Source: SZUA-309 sp050185825
Lineage (GTDB): Bacteria; Pseudomonadota; Gammaproteobacteria; Pseudomonadales; Azotimanducaceae
Reading direction: 5' to 3'
Length of the DNA: 64,000 bases
Assembly: GCA_050185825.1 (NCBI GenBank)
Contig: JBFWZA010000015.1
Location: 62,001 to 126,000 of the forward strand
A program made the translations under genes and the position numbers. How positions within the stretch are numbered: position 1 is the stretch's first letter; each line of letters opens with the position of its first letter. Shown piece after piece: positions 51,128 to 58,537 of the stretch. The notes below the pieces were generated by a model. That model made no database searches and was not told the DNA's origin. It saw only the letters and a list, made by a program, of their open reading frames with translations.

Positions 51128-51151
51128 CCGGAGCACCTCTCGGGCTCCGGC
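51127..51151. terminator. Bidirectional terminator-like hairpin
   Basis: GCCGGAGC (51127-51134) pairs with GCTCCGGC (51144-51151), 8 bp with a 9-base loop, in the gap between the convergent methyltransferase and lpxC genes. No clear U tract on either strand. Confidence 0.55.
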
Positions 51152-51160
51152 ACACGGAAA

Positions 51161-52078
51161 TCAGATCAGGCGGGTCGCCGGCGCCAGAATAGGCATCTGC
51201 CGGCTCGCGTACTCCTCCGGATGGACGTTCACCACCTCGTAGGCATCGTCACACCGCAGCAGCGCATGCGCCAGCTTGTTGTTCAGCGCGTGGCCGGACT
51301 TGTAGCCATGAAACCGGCCCACCAGCGGCCTGCCGAGCAGATAGAGATCGCCGATCACGTCGAGCAGCTTGTGCTTGACGAACTCGTCGTCGTAGCGGAG
51401 ACCGTCTTCGTTCAGCACGTCGTAGTCGTCGATACCCACCGCGTTTTCGAGGCTCGAACCCAGACAGCGCTGGATCGCCTGTGCCTGCTCGAGCTCGCTC
51501 ACCAGACCGAACGACCGGGCACGGCTGACCTCCTCGACGTACGATATCCGGGAGAAGTCCAGCTTCACCTGCTTCGGATAGCGGTTGTAGACGGGATGAT
51601 CGGCAACGAAGGTGTAATCCGCCTCGAACCCGTCGAACGGCTCCAGCGTCGCCGACGCATCACCCTGGGTGACCGTGATCGGACGCGTGATGCGGATGAA
51701 CTCCTTCGGCGCCTCCTGCTCGACGATACCCACGGAGCTGATCAGGTAGACGAACGGCGCTGCGCTGCCATCCATGATCGGGACTTCTTCGTTGTTGAGC
51801 TCGACGATGAGGTTGTCGATCGAGAGCCCCCAGAGCGCCGACATCAGATGCTCGACCGTGGCCACCTGCACGCCGTGCTCGGCGATGCTCGTGGCCAGCG
51901 TCGTGTCACTCACGTTGCTCGCCAGCGCCTTGACGCTGGCGTAGCCGAGATCCGAGCGCACGAAAACGATACCCGTATTCTCCCCGGCAGGGCGTAATGT
52001 CATACGGACTTTTTCTCCGGAATGCACACCGATACCGATGGCGTGAACCGGACGCTTTATTGTTCTTTGTCTCAGCAT
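51161..52078 (-). CDS. lpxC: UDP-3-O-acyl-N-acetylglucosamine deacetylase LpxC
   Basis: 305-residue zinc enzyme for the committed step of lipid A synthesis. Start MLRQRTIKRPVHAIGIGVHSG is typical; zinc ligands are His in VEHLMSALWGL (about residue 77), His and Asp in HKLLDVIGDLYLLG (about 236-240), and the catalytic His in KSGHALNNKLAHALL. In most gammaproteobacteria lpxC lies at the end of the division cluster near ftsZ; here it stands alone, with an A+T-rich gene-free region upstream and dusA divergent beyond. Confidence 0.96.
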   Translation of the reverse strand: MLRQRTIKRPVHAIGIGVHSGEKVRMTLRPAGENTGIVFVRSDLGYASVKALASNVSDTTLATSIAEHGVQVATVEHLMSALWGLSIDNLIVELNNEEVPIMDGSAAPFVYLISSVGIVEQEAPKEFIRITRPITVTQGDASATLEPFDGFEADYTFVADHPVYNRYPKQVKLDFSRISYVEEVSRARSFGLVSELEQAQAIQRCLGSSLENAVGIDDYDVLNEDGLRYDDEFVKHKLLDVIGDLYLLGRPLVGRFHGYKSGHALNNKLAHALLRCDDAYEVVNVHPEEYASRQMPILAPATRLI

Positions 52079-52414
52079 TTTCTGTCGGCACTCAAAGTCT
52101 GGGGGCCTCGATACCGCTGCTTCTGGGGGAAATCAGCGGCTTGGCGAACGACTATACCGAAGTTGTCCACCAAAATGAAGAAAAAATGGAGATAAATATG
52201 GACAAGTATGAAGTGCGGATGAACGTCAATGACTTGTCTATTTTCTTATTTCTTTTCAATGAGTTACGTATATCTTCTGAGCCTGTCAGGGAAACTGGCC
52301 TGTCGGGCAGCACATCTGGCCGGCAAAGACCGGTCGGCCACCCGAGGAATCCGGCGGGGCCGGGATTGACGTACAGTAGGCAGTTTTCCGGAACCGGAAC
52401 CGCCAGGTAGTCCG
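52079..52414. other. 336-base gene-free region, A+T-rich centre
   Basis: The only stretch above 300 bases without a gene. Bases about 52150-52290 are much poorer in G+C (about one-third in the line at 52201) than the rest of the window. It must carry the promoters of the divergent lpxC and dusA genes. A plus-strand ORF (51997-52410) and a shorter ATG-started version from 52186 are present, but composition and antisense overlap with lpxC argue against coding. Confidence 0.6.
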
Positions 52415-53401
52415 TTGCAGAATCAGTCCCTATCCGAAAACCCCATGCTCTGCGTCGCGCCCATGATGGCGTGGACGGACAGGCACTGCCGCTACCTGCT
52501 CCGGCTCGCCAGTCCGCGTGCACGGCTCTTCACCGAGATGATCACCACCGGTGCGCTGCTGAACGGCCCCGCCGAACGCCTGCTGCGCTTCCACCCCGCG
52601 GAACATCCGGTAGCGGTCCAGCTCGGCGGCAGCGAGCCGGAAGCCATGGCGGCGGCCGCCCGCCTGTCGGCGGCAGCGGGCTATGACGAAATCAACATCA
52701 ACATCGGCTGCCCGTCGCCCCGGGTTCAGCGCGGGGCCTTCGGTGCCTGCCTCATGCGCGAGCCGCGACTGGTCGCGGAGATGGTGTCCGCCATGCGCGC
52801 CGTGGTGGACGTACCGGTCACCGTCAAGTGCCGGCTGGGCGTGGACGAGGACGACAGCCAGCCGCTGCTGGAAGCCTTCGTTCGCACCGTCGCGTCCGCC
52901 GGCTGCTCGACTTTCTACGTGCATGCGCGTAAGACCCTGCTGAACGGCCTCTCACCCGCACAGAACCGGCAGGTTCCGCCGTTGCAGTACGATCGCGTCT
53001 ACGCACTGAAGCAGCGTTTTCCCGAGCTGCGCATCGTCATCAACGGCGGTATCACGGAGGTGGAAGATGCGATCGCGCACCTGGACCATGTGGATGGCGT
53101 CATGATCGGCCGTCAGGCCTACCATCAGCCGCTGTTCATGAACCGGCTGGCACACCGGCTGTATGGCGAGCCACTGACGGATCCGTTCGCGGTCATGTCC
53201 GAGTACGCCGGCTACATGGCCGCCGAGCTCGCCAGCGGCACCCGCCTGGCGGACATGACCCGGCACTGCCTCGGGCTCTTTGCCGGCCAGCCGGGCGCCC
53301 GGCAGTTCCGACGGCTTCTCTCCGACCATCGTCGCCTGGCTACCGGGGAACTTTCCCTGGTCCGGGAAGCCCTATCTCACATACGCAGAGAAGCCGCCTG
53401 A
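52415..53401 (+). CDS. dusA: tRNA-dihydrouridine synthase A
   Basis: 328-residue FMN enzyme that reduces uridines in tRNA D-loops. VAPMMAWTDRHCRYLLRL (about residues 14-31) is the DusA N-terminus; INIGCPSPRVQRGAFGACLM (about 92-111) carries the catalytic Cys, and INGGITEVEDAIAHLDHVDGVMIGRQAY (positions about 208-235) binds FMN phosphate. The TTG start at 52415 has AGG 8 bases before it; ATG 52445 is the alternative and matches the conserved core. Its stop overlaps the next gene's ATG (TGATG). No integrated element was seen beside it, although dusA is a known phage-integration site. Confidence 0.94.
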   Translation: MQNQSLSENPMLCVAPMMAWTDRHCRYLLRLASPRARLFTEMITTGALLNGPAERLLRFHPAEHPVAVQLGGSEPEAMAAAARLSAAAGYDEININIGCPSPRVQRGAFGACLMREPRLVAEMVSAMRAVVDVPVTVKCRLGVDEDDSQPLLEAFVRTVASAGCSTFYVHARKTLLNGLSPAQNRQVPPLQYDRVYALKQRFPELRIVINGGITEVEDAIAHLDHVDGVMIGRQAYHQPLFMNRLAHRLYGEPLTDPFAVMSEYAGYMAAELASGTRLADMTRHCLGLFAGQPGARQFRRLLSDHRRLATGELSLVREALSHIRREAA

Positions 53402-53850
53402 TGTTTGCCACGCTGCTCGACAGAATCCGGGGCCGGGAGGACGGGACATCCGATCCGCGTCTGGTCCCGCTCGCGGCGGCCACCCTGCTGATCGAGGTGG
53501 CCTGGGCGGATCACGACATCAGCGAGGTGGAGCTCGGCGTGGTGCGCTCGGCGCTGACCAGCCAGTTCGACCTCGACGATTCGGAAATCGAGGAGATTCT
53601 CCGTGAGTCCCGCTCCGTCCACGACGAGAGCGTGGGCCTCTACGCCTTCACCCGGACGCTGGTGGAAGCCTGGGACGAGTCCCGACGGTTCGAGCTGCTC
53701 GTGCAGCTCTGGCGGTTGGCCCTCACCGATGCGGATCTCCACCGCTTCGAGGAGCATACGATCCGCAAGATCGCGGAGCTTCTGTACGTAAGCCATGCGC
53801 GCTTCATCGAGGCCAAACAGCGTGCCCGCGAGATCGTTCGCGGCGGCTGA
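53401..53850 (+). CDS. TerB-like (tellurite-resistance/DjlA N-terminal) protein
   Basis: 149-residue helical protein. PLAAATLLIEVAWADHDISE and ESVGLYAFTRTLVEAWDESR are characteristic of the TerB domain, which forms a helical bundle and has a conserved acidic metal-site-like segment (WADHDISEVE). It overlaps dusA and is probably cotranscribed; the role is unknown. Confidence 0.84.
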   Translation: MFATLLDRIRGREDGTSDPRLVPLAAATLLIEVAWADHDISEVELGVVRSALTSQFDLDDSEIEEILRESRSVHDESVGLYAFTRTLVEAWDESRRFELLVQLWRLALTDADLHRFEEHTIRKIAELLYVSHARFIEAKQRAREIVRGG

Positions 53851-53877
53851 ACGCGAAGGCTGAAAAAACCGGTCGCT

Positions 53878-54384
53878 CTACAGCGCGGCTCTGCGCGGCG
53901 GCTCGTCTTCCGCTTCGAGCGCGGCCACCAGGTCGTGGAAGGACTCCCGGTTGGCTTCGTTCATGGACATGAGCGTGCGGTGGGCATCGATCACACGCTG
54001 CCGCACGTCGTCTTCGGACGCGGCGATGCAGGGCAGCTCAGCGAGCTGCTCCTTGTGTTCCAGAGCCGTCTCGACGATGGAGAAAACCTCGTCGAAGCCC
54101 ATGGAGCGCAGCACCCGGGTGATGTCCGGCCGCGTGGAGACCAGCGTCGGACGGAAGCTGAAGCGTTTTTCCGCCTGAATGGAGAGCTTGGCCAGCAGAC
54201 CGAGCGAGGTCGAGTCGATGTTGTCCGTGCGCGACAGATCCACGATCACGGACTTGAAACTGGGATCCTGAAACATCTTTTCCAGGTAGTGGTCCACCGT
54301 GGTGCAGAGCGTCAGCCGAACATCGCCCTCGAACACAATCACGTACACACCGTCGTGAGAGCCGACCAGAATCCGGCCTTGCAT
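53878..54384 (-). CDS. STAS-domain anti-sigma factor antagonist-like protein
   Basis: 168 residues. The N-terminal STAS domain (about 5-105) has VIVDLSRTDNIDSTSLGLLA, where the Ser in NIDSTSLG is the site usually phosphorylated in partner switching. A helical C-terminal extension (about 110-165) is not typical of simple STAS antagonists. It is the immediate downstream partner of the PP2C phosphatase, with no gap (stop of one at 54385, start of the other at 54384). Confidence 0.86.
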   Translation of the reverse strand: MQGRILVGSHDGVYVIVFEGDVRLTLCTTVDHYLEKMFQDPSFKSVIVDLSRTDNIDSTSLGLLAKLSIQAEKRFSFRPTLVSTRPDITRVLRSMGFDEVFSIVETALEHKEQLAELPCIAASEDDVRQRVIDAHRTLMSMNEANRESFHDLVAALEAEDEPPRRAAL

Positions 54385-55485
54385 CTAATTCTCCCTGACC
54401 AGCGTAAGGCAGGTCATGTCGTCCCGAGCGGTCGATTCCTCGAGCTCGAGCGTCTGCCAGATATCGTCCATGTTCGACCTCGACGCTGCAGCGAGCAGAC
54501 GGGCCTCCTTTTCGGCGAGCGGGATGTCACCCATGGCATCCAGAACGCCGTCCGAGAACAGCACCAGACGCGCCCCCGGCGCGAGGCGGATGGACTGAGC
54601 CTCGTAGCTCACCTCGTCGAACAGGCCCACGGGTCTGCCGCGCTGCTCCACGAAGTGCGACCCCTCATCATTGACGAGCACGGCAGGCGGAAAGTGACCA
54701 CCGTTGACAATCCGCAGCGTATCCGTCTTCAGGTCTCCCACCGCGAGAATCATGGCCACGTGTTTGTCGATCTTCTGCTCGAGCAGCTCGCGGTTGATCC
54801 AGGCGAGAATCTCTCCCGGTTCACGGATCATCGAAGGCCGGTACTCGCGGCGGAGCCGGCGGGAAAAGTTCTTCAGCAGCACGGTGACGAACGCCGAGGA
54901 CGCCCCATGTCCGGAAACGTCCGCCACGTAGAGCGCGAAGTATCGATCGGTGATTCTGAAGTAGTCGACGAAGTCGCCGGAGAGAATGAGCGAAGGCAGG
55001 ATGCGGTGCTGAAGCCGGTATCGATCGATCCCCATGGGATTCGGCGGCAGCATGCCCATCTGTATATAGCGGCCGGCACGCTGATCCCGTTGCAGCTCCT
55101 TGACGTGCTCGGCGAGCCTGGCTTCCGCCTGCGACTCGCTCTGTCTCGAGCGGCTGAGAATCGCGCCGATCCGATCGCCCGCGAAGTCGTTCTCCACCGG
55201 CAGCTGCCAGACGTCCGCGAGCCCGCTGCGCAGGGCGGTCAGCAGCGTGTTCTCGTCCGGCTCGTCATCCACGGCCAGAACGACGGGCACCCGGCGGTTC
55301 GATTCGGCAAGTTTCAGCGCCCAGTCCATACGCGTGCAGATCATGAGCTCCGGCAGCGTATGGTCACAGATCTCTTGCGCAACTCTCGGGTTCAACGCGG
55401 CCACCGGCTCCAGGTTGAGATGGGCCAACTGACGGCAGAGCGTATCGGACTCTTCCTCATCCGGGTCGACTACGACGAGGCCCAT
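54385..55485 (-). CDS. Pseudo-receiver fused to PP2C/SpoIIE phosphatase
   Basis: 366 residues. The first ~120 residues have a receiver fold (VVVDPDEEESDTLCRQLAHL) but the phosphoacceptor Asp after beta-3 is replaced (LPELMICTRMDWALKL), so it cannot be phosphorylated normally. The PP2C domain follows (about 155-366): SGDFVDYFRITDRYFALYVAD with metal-binding Asp, SGHGASSAFVTVLLKN, VLFSDGVLDA and RDDMTCLTL. It would dephosphorylate the STAS partner encoded directly downstream. No HATPase kinase domain or anti-sigma kinase is present in the window. Confidence 0.87.
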   Translation of the reverse strand: MGLVVVDPDEEESDTLCRQLAHLNLEPVAALNPRVAQEICDHTLPELMICTRMDWALKLAESNRRVPVVLAVDDEPDENTLLTALRSGLADVWQLPVENDFAGDRIGAILSRSRQSESQAEARLAEHVKELQRDQRAGRYIQMGMLPPNPMGIDRYRLQHRILPSLILSGDFVDYFRITDRYFALYVADVSGHGASSAFVTVLLKNFSRRLRREYRPSMIREPGEILAWINRELLEQKIDKHVAMILAVGDLKTDTLRIVNGGHFPPAVLVNDEGSHFVEQRGRPVGLFDEVSYEAQSIRLAPGARLVLFSDGVLDAMGDIPLAEKEARLLAAASRSNMDDIWQTLELEESTARDDMTCLTLVREN

Positions 55486-55577
55486 ACGACGTTTCTCATC
55501 TGCCGTATCAATGGGAGGCGCACCCTACTCCCATCCCAAATCAATATCAACTTCGTCCAACTCATTGATTATTCGAC

Positions 55578-56363
55578 TTAAAAATCCTCGAAATCGTCCA
55601 TGAACGGATCTTCCTCCAGCTGCCCGTCGCTGATCAGAAAGTCGCGACGCTGGAGGTAGGCATCCCTGACGAAGAGGTACTCATCGCCGGAGACCAGAAC
55701 CTCGGCCGCCAGCAGCCGCTTGCGCAGGTCGAGGAAGTAGAGCGCCAGGGTCACGTTGCGGACCCTGACGTCGTTGATGTAGCCGATGGGGTTCGTGAAG
55801 CCGTCCACGATCATGCCCGCGGCAGCGGTCACCGTGGACGGACCCCGGATGGGGATCATGAAATACGGACCCTGGGCGATGCCCCACACGGCCAGCGTCT
55901 GACCGAAGTCCTCGTCGTGCTGTGGCAGACCCGTCCGGGTTGCCACGTCGAAGATGCCGAGCACACCGAACGTGGAGTTGAGGGCAAACCGACCGAGGTC
56001 GCTGAACATGGCGCGCGGCTTGCCCTGCAGGATCTGGTTGAGCGCCGTGCCGGGCGCCTGCAGGTTGTCGAAGAAGTTGGAGACGCCCTCCTCGAGCAGA
56101 TCCGGCATCACGGCCCGGTAGCCACGCGCAATGGGCGTCAGAATGGCGTTGTCCAGCCCATCGTTGAAGGCCCAGATGCCACGATTCATGCCGATCCAGG
56201 GATCCGGATCTTTCACGGGCGCAGTGAAAACGCTGGCCGCGTCGGGCAGGGTGTCGATGTCTGAGGGATCCGCCTGCTCGGCGCGGACGAGGTTCGCAGC
56301 AAGCACGAGCAGCACTGCCGCGGGCACGGCGGTCCACGCCTGGCCGTTTTTACTCCTCTCCAT
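55578..56363 (-). CDS. mlaA: MlaA/VacJ phospholipid-transport outer-membrane lipoprotein
   Basis: 261 residues. The segment DPDPWIGMNRGIWAFNDGLD (about 51-70) and the helical ring FNDGLDNAILTPIARGYRAV, PRAMFSDLGRFALNSTFGVLGIFDVAT, DFGQTLAVWGIAQGPYFMIP are the MlaA core, which moves misplaced phospholipids from the outer leaflet. The signal peptide (about residues 10-29) has no perfect lipobox cysteine, so the lipoprotein status is unproven. The other mla genes are not in the window. Confidence 0.93.
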   Translation of the reverse strand: MERSKNGQAWTAVPAAVLLVLAANLVRAEQADPSDIDTLPDAASVFTAPVKDPDPWIGMNRGIWAFNDGLDNAILTPIARGYRAVMPDLLEEGVSNFFDNLQAPGTALNQILQGKPRAMFSDLGRFALNSTFGVLGIFDVATRTGLPQHDEDFGQTLAVWGIAQGPYFMIPIRGPSTVTAAAGMIVDGFTNPIGYINDVRVRNVTLALYFLDLRKRLLAAEVLVSGDEYLFVRDAYLQRRDFLISDGQLEEDPFMDDFEDF

Positions 56364-56393
56364 CAGAACAACCCGCGAATTCTTCTGCTTTCT

Positions 56394-57194
56394 TCAGCCC
56401 GCGCTGGCGACTGACGTTACGGCGCCGAGCAGGATCTCAGCGTCCCTCAGCCGTCGCATCGTTGCAAGCCCTTGTTCGTAAACGACCTTTGAGTCCACCC
56501 CGGCAAGCTCCGCACTCACCGCGCGCAGCGCCTCGCGACCTGTCACCCCCGTCTGCAGAAGCGCCACCAGCCGCAAGGTCACGGGGTTCACCACCATGAA
56601 GGCGACGCGGTCGTTGCGCTGCCGGTAGACGATGAGCTCCGTGCTGTTCGGTGGCTGCTCCGCGGGCAGGTGGTCCGGGCCGATCTGGTGGACGGGCCAG
56701 CGGTAGGCGAGGCACCAGACGAGCGGCGAGACGACGACAGGATTGTCGAGCAGGTCGCCGTCCCGGTCGTAGCCCTCCTCCGGGATCTCTGCTTCGCTCA
56801 CACCAAGCGCGAGTTCCACCCACTCGTAGTGGCAGAGCTCGAGCAGAAAGGGGGGCAGCGGCTCGGCGGTTCCGACCGGTGGCGCCGTCCGCTCCGAGAG
56901 ATAGGCGAGAAACTCCTGACTGATCTCCAGAAAGTACGGCGACTCGCTCGGGTGTCGGTGCACGAACTCCCTGACCAGAGGATGCCACCGGTCCTCGCCG
57001 AGAATCTGCCTGGCGATTGGAAAGCCGCTGGCCAGGAAGCGTTCGATGTTGTTGTAGAAGAGGTCGACGTAGATGGCCATACGTCTGGCATCCACGTCCG
57101 CCGGCTTCGGGTTCACATCCGGATTGCGGATGTGGGCCGCAAACTCGAGCTGGGCTGCCCGGAAGCCCGGCAGGTTGCTGCCCCGATCAGCCAT
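56394..57194 (-). CDS. DUF2063 protein (HvfC/BufC-like partner of MNIO)
   Basis: 266 residues. Start GSNLPGFRAAQLEFAAHIRN is the DUF2063 DNA-binding-domain-like N-terminus; residues about 100-250 form the C-terminal helical region (ELCHYEWVELALGVSEAEIP, LVWCLAYRWPVHQIGPDHLP). In HvfABC/BufABC systems this family partners the DUF692 enzyme and helps bind the precursor peptide. It overlaps the DUF692 gene by 8 bases and ends the cluster. Confidence 0.86.
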   Translation of the reverse strand: MADRGSNLPGFRAAQLEFAAHIRNPDVNPKPADVDARRMAIYVDLFYNNIERFLASGFPIARQILGEDRWHPLVREFVHRHPSESPYFLEISQEFLAYLSERTAPPVGTAEPLPPFLLELCHYEWVELALGVSEAEIPEEGYDRDGDLLDNPVVVSPLVWCLAYRWPVHQIGPDHLPAEQPPNSTELIVYRQRNDRVAFMVVNPVTLRLVALLQTGVTGREALRAVSAELAGVDSKVVYEQGLATMRRLRDAEILLGAVTSVASAG

Positions 57195-58023
57195 GCTGCT
57201 CCGAGCGCACCGATTTCTGGAGCATGCGGATCCGATCCACCTCCTCGAGCAGCGTTTCCAGCGGCGGAAAGTTGAAGTCGCGTTCGAGCAGGGTCGGCGC
57301 CGCGCCCCAGCGACGGTACGCAGCGTCGAGCAGTGCCCAGACCGGATCGATCACATCAGCGCCATGGGTATCCACACGGAGGTCTTCCGCCTCCACATAG
57401 TGGCCGGCGACGTGCACGTACGCTGTCCTGCCGCCGTCGATGCCGTTGAGGAAGGCCAGCGGGTCGTAGCCGAAATTGACACTGTTGACGAAGATGTTGT
57501 TCACGTCCAGGAGCAGGCCACAGTCGGCTTCATGAAGGACCGCGTTGATGAACTCCAGCTCGCTCATCTGCCGGGACGGCGCGGCGTAGTAGGACACCTG
57601 CTCCATCACGAGTGGTCGTTCGATCACGTCCTGCACCTCCCGGATACGGCCGGCCACATAGTGGACCGCCTCCTCGGTGAACGGGATGGGCATCAGATCG
57701 TAGAGGTGACCCCTGTCATCGCTGCAGTAGCTCAGGTGCTCCGAGTAGCAGCGTACGTCGAAGGCGTCCAGAAAGGTTCTGACTTCTTTCAGGAAATCGT
57801 GATCGAGCGGTGCGGGGCTGCCGATGGACAGCGACAGTCCGTGGCAGACCAGCGGAAATCGTTCGGCGAGGGCGCGGAACTGGCGGCCGAAACGGCCGCC
57901 GACTCCGATCCAGTTCTCCGGCGCGAGCTCGAGGAAGTCGATACGGCCCGAGTCGACCTCAAGAAGCTCGGGGAGCAGGCCCCGGCGCAAACCGAGGCCG
58001 GCTCCTGACACCGGACAGATCAT
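57187..58023 (-). CDS. DUF692 multinuclear iron oxygenase (HvfB/BufB-like)
   Basis: 278 residues. Ligand positions of MNIO enzymes are visible: FLELAPENWIGVGG, PLVCHGLSLSIGS (His), CYSEHLSYCS (Glu, His), MEQVSYYA, DVNNIFVNS (Asp, Asn), VHVAGHYVEAEDLRVDTHG (His, Asp, His) and LLERDFNFP (Glu). The family converts cysteines of a precursor peptide to oxazolone/thioamide or related groups. It lies 14 bases downstream of the EGKCG-repeat precursor gene. Confidence 0.9.
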   Translation of the reverse strand: MICPVSGAGLGLRRGLLPELLEVDSGRIDFLELAPENWIGVGGRFGRQFRALAERFPLVCHGLSLSIGSPAPLDHDFLKEVRTFLDAFDVRCYSEHLSYCSDDRGHLYDLMPIPFTEEAVHYVAGRIREVQDVIERPLVMEQVSYYAAPSRQMSELEFINAVLHEADCGLLLDVNNIFVNSVNFGYDPLAFLNGIDGGRTAYVHVAGHYVEAEDLRVDTHGADVIDPVWALLDAAYRRWGAAPTLLERDFNFPPLETLLEEVDRIRMLQKSVRSEQHG

Positions 58024-58037
58024 GGCGCGTCATGCGC

Positions 58038-58379
58038 TCAGGCAGCGCCTCCGCACTTGCCCTCGCCTTCGTCCTTGGACTCGCCGCACTTGCCTTCACC
58101 GCACTTGCCTTCGCCCCCGTCCTTGGACTCACCGCACTTGCCCTCACCGCACTTGCCTTCGCCCTCGTCCTTGGACTCGCCGCACTTGCCCTCTCCACAC
58201 TTGCCTTCGCCGCACTTGCCTTCGGCATCGGCCTGGGCCAGCTGGTCGTAGCCGGCGTCGAGCGGCTCAGCCGCAAACGGGTTGTCCGCATTGGCGAAGC
58301 TGGCGGCAGCCAGGGACGCGACAAAGGCGGTACCGACCGCAGCGGTGATGGGCTTCATCTTCCGGTTAAACGTAGTCAT
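58038..58379 (-). CDS. Bufferin/HvfA-like RiPP precursor with eight EGKCG motifs
   Basis: 113 residues. An N-terminal signal peptide (about residues 9-31, ending ASFANA) is followed by a short linker and then the core: eight EGKCG motifs with cysteines at 56, 61, 66, 77, 82, 93, 98 and 109, separated by ESKDEG/ESKDGG. There are no other cysteines. This is the HvfA/bufferin pattern, in which the cysteines are modified by the DUF692 enzyme to give a copper-binding, exported peptide. A possible ECF-type promoter is TGAACC (58498-58493), 16-base spacer, GTCATA (58476-58471). It heads the operon with the DUF692 and DUF2063 genes. Confidence 0.92.
   Translation of the reverse strand: MTTFNRKMKPITAAVGTAFVASLAAASFANADNPFAAEPLDAGYDQLAQADAEGKCGEGKCGEGKCGESKDEGEGKCGEGKCGESKDGGEGKCGEGKCGESKDEGEGKCGGAA
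58050..58223 (-). repeat. Tandem 48-base coding repeats (EGKCG units) in the bufferin precursor
   Basis: Three 48-base units code for EGKCGEGKCGESKDxG (residues 58-73, 74-89, 90-105), flanked by single EGKCG units (53-57 and 106-110). The repeat is in frame and probably expands or contracts by recombination, changing the number of copper-binding sites. Confidence 0.88.
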
Positions 58380-58537
58380 GGGTATGTGGTTCTCCTCTCA
58401 CAGCCCCGTCCCGGGCCGTCACATTGATGTTGGAACGGCTGACGGCGACTGCCTTCAGCGTTCGAAGGGATATGACCCCTGCCATTCGCATAGGTTCACC
58501 GGGCGCTTTCCGGCACCCCCTTCCCCTGCGGGCGAGC

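Noticed and set aside
51997..52410. Plus-strand ORF across the lpxC start and the A+T-rich region
   Set aside because: It overlaps lpxC antisense, has no Shine-Dalgarno and no recognisable protein features.
52415..53401. Prophage or genomic island at dusA
   Set aside because: dusA is a known integration site, but no integrase, att repeats or phage genes are present in the flanks.
58050..58223. CRISPR-like or simple repeat array
   Set aside because: The units are 48 bases without spacers, and they encode EGKCG repeats in frame within an exported precursor next to its modification enzymes.
57187..58379. Methanobactin biosynthesis cluster
   Set aside because: The DUF692 enzyme family is shared, but the precursor has EGKCG repeats with a Sec signal peptide, which fits HvfA/bufferin and not a methanobactin leader peptide.
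57810..58427. Plus-strand ORF with a repetitive Leu/Ala/Pro-rich product over the bufferin gene
   Set aside because: It is the antisense shadow of the EGKCG repeats and has no start signals or family resemblance.
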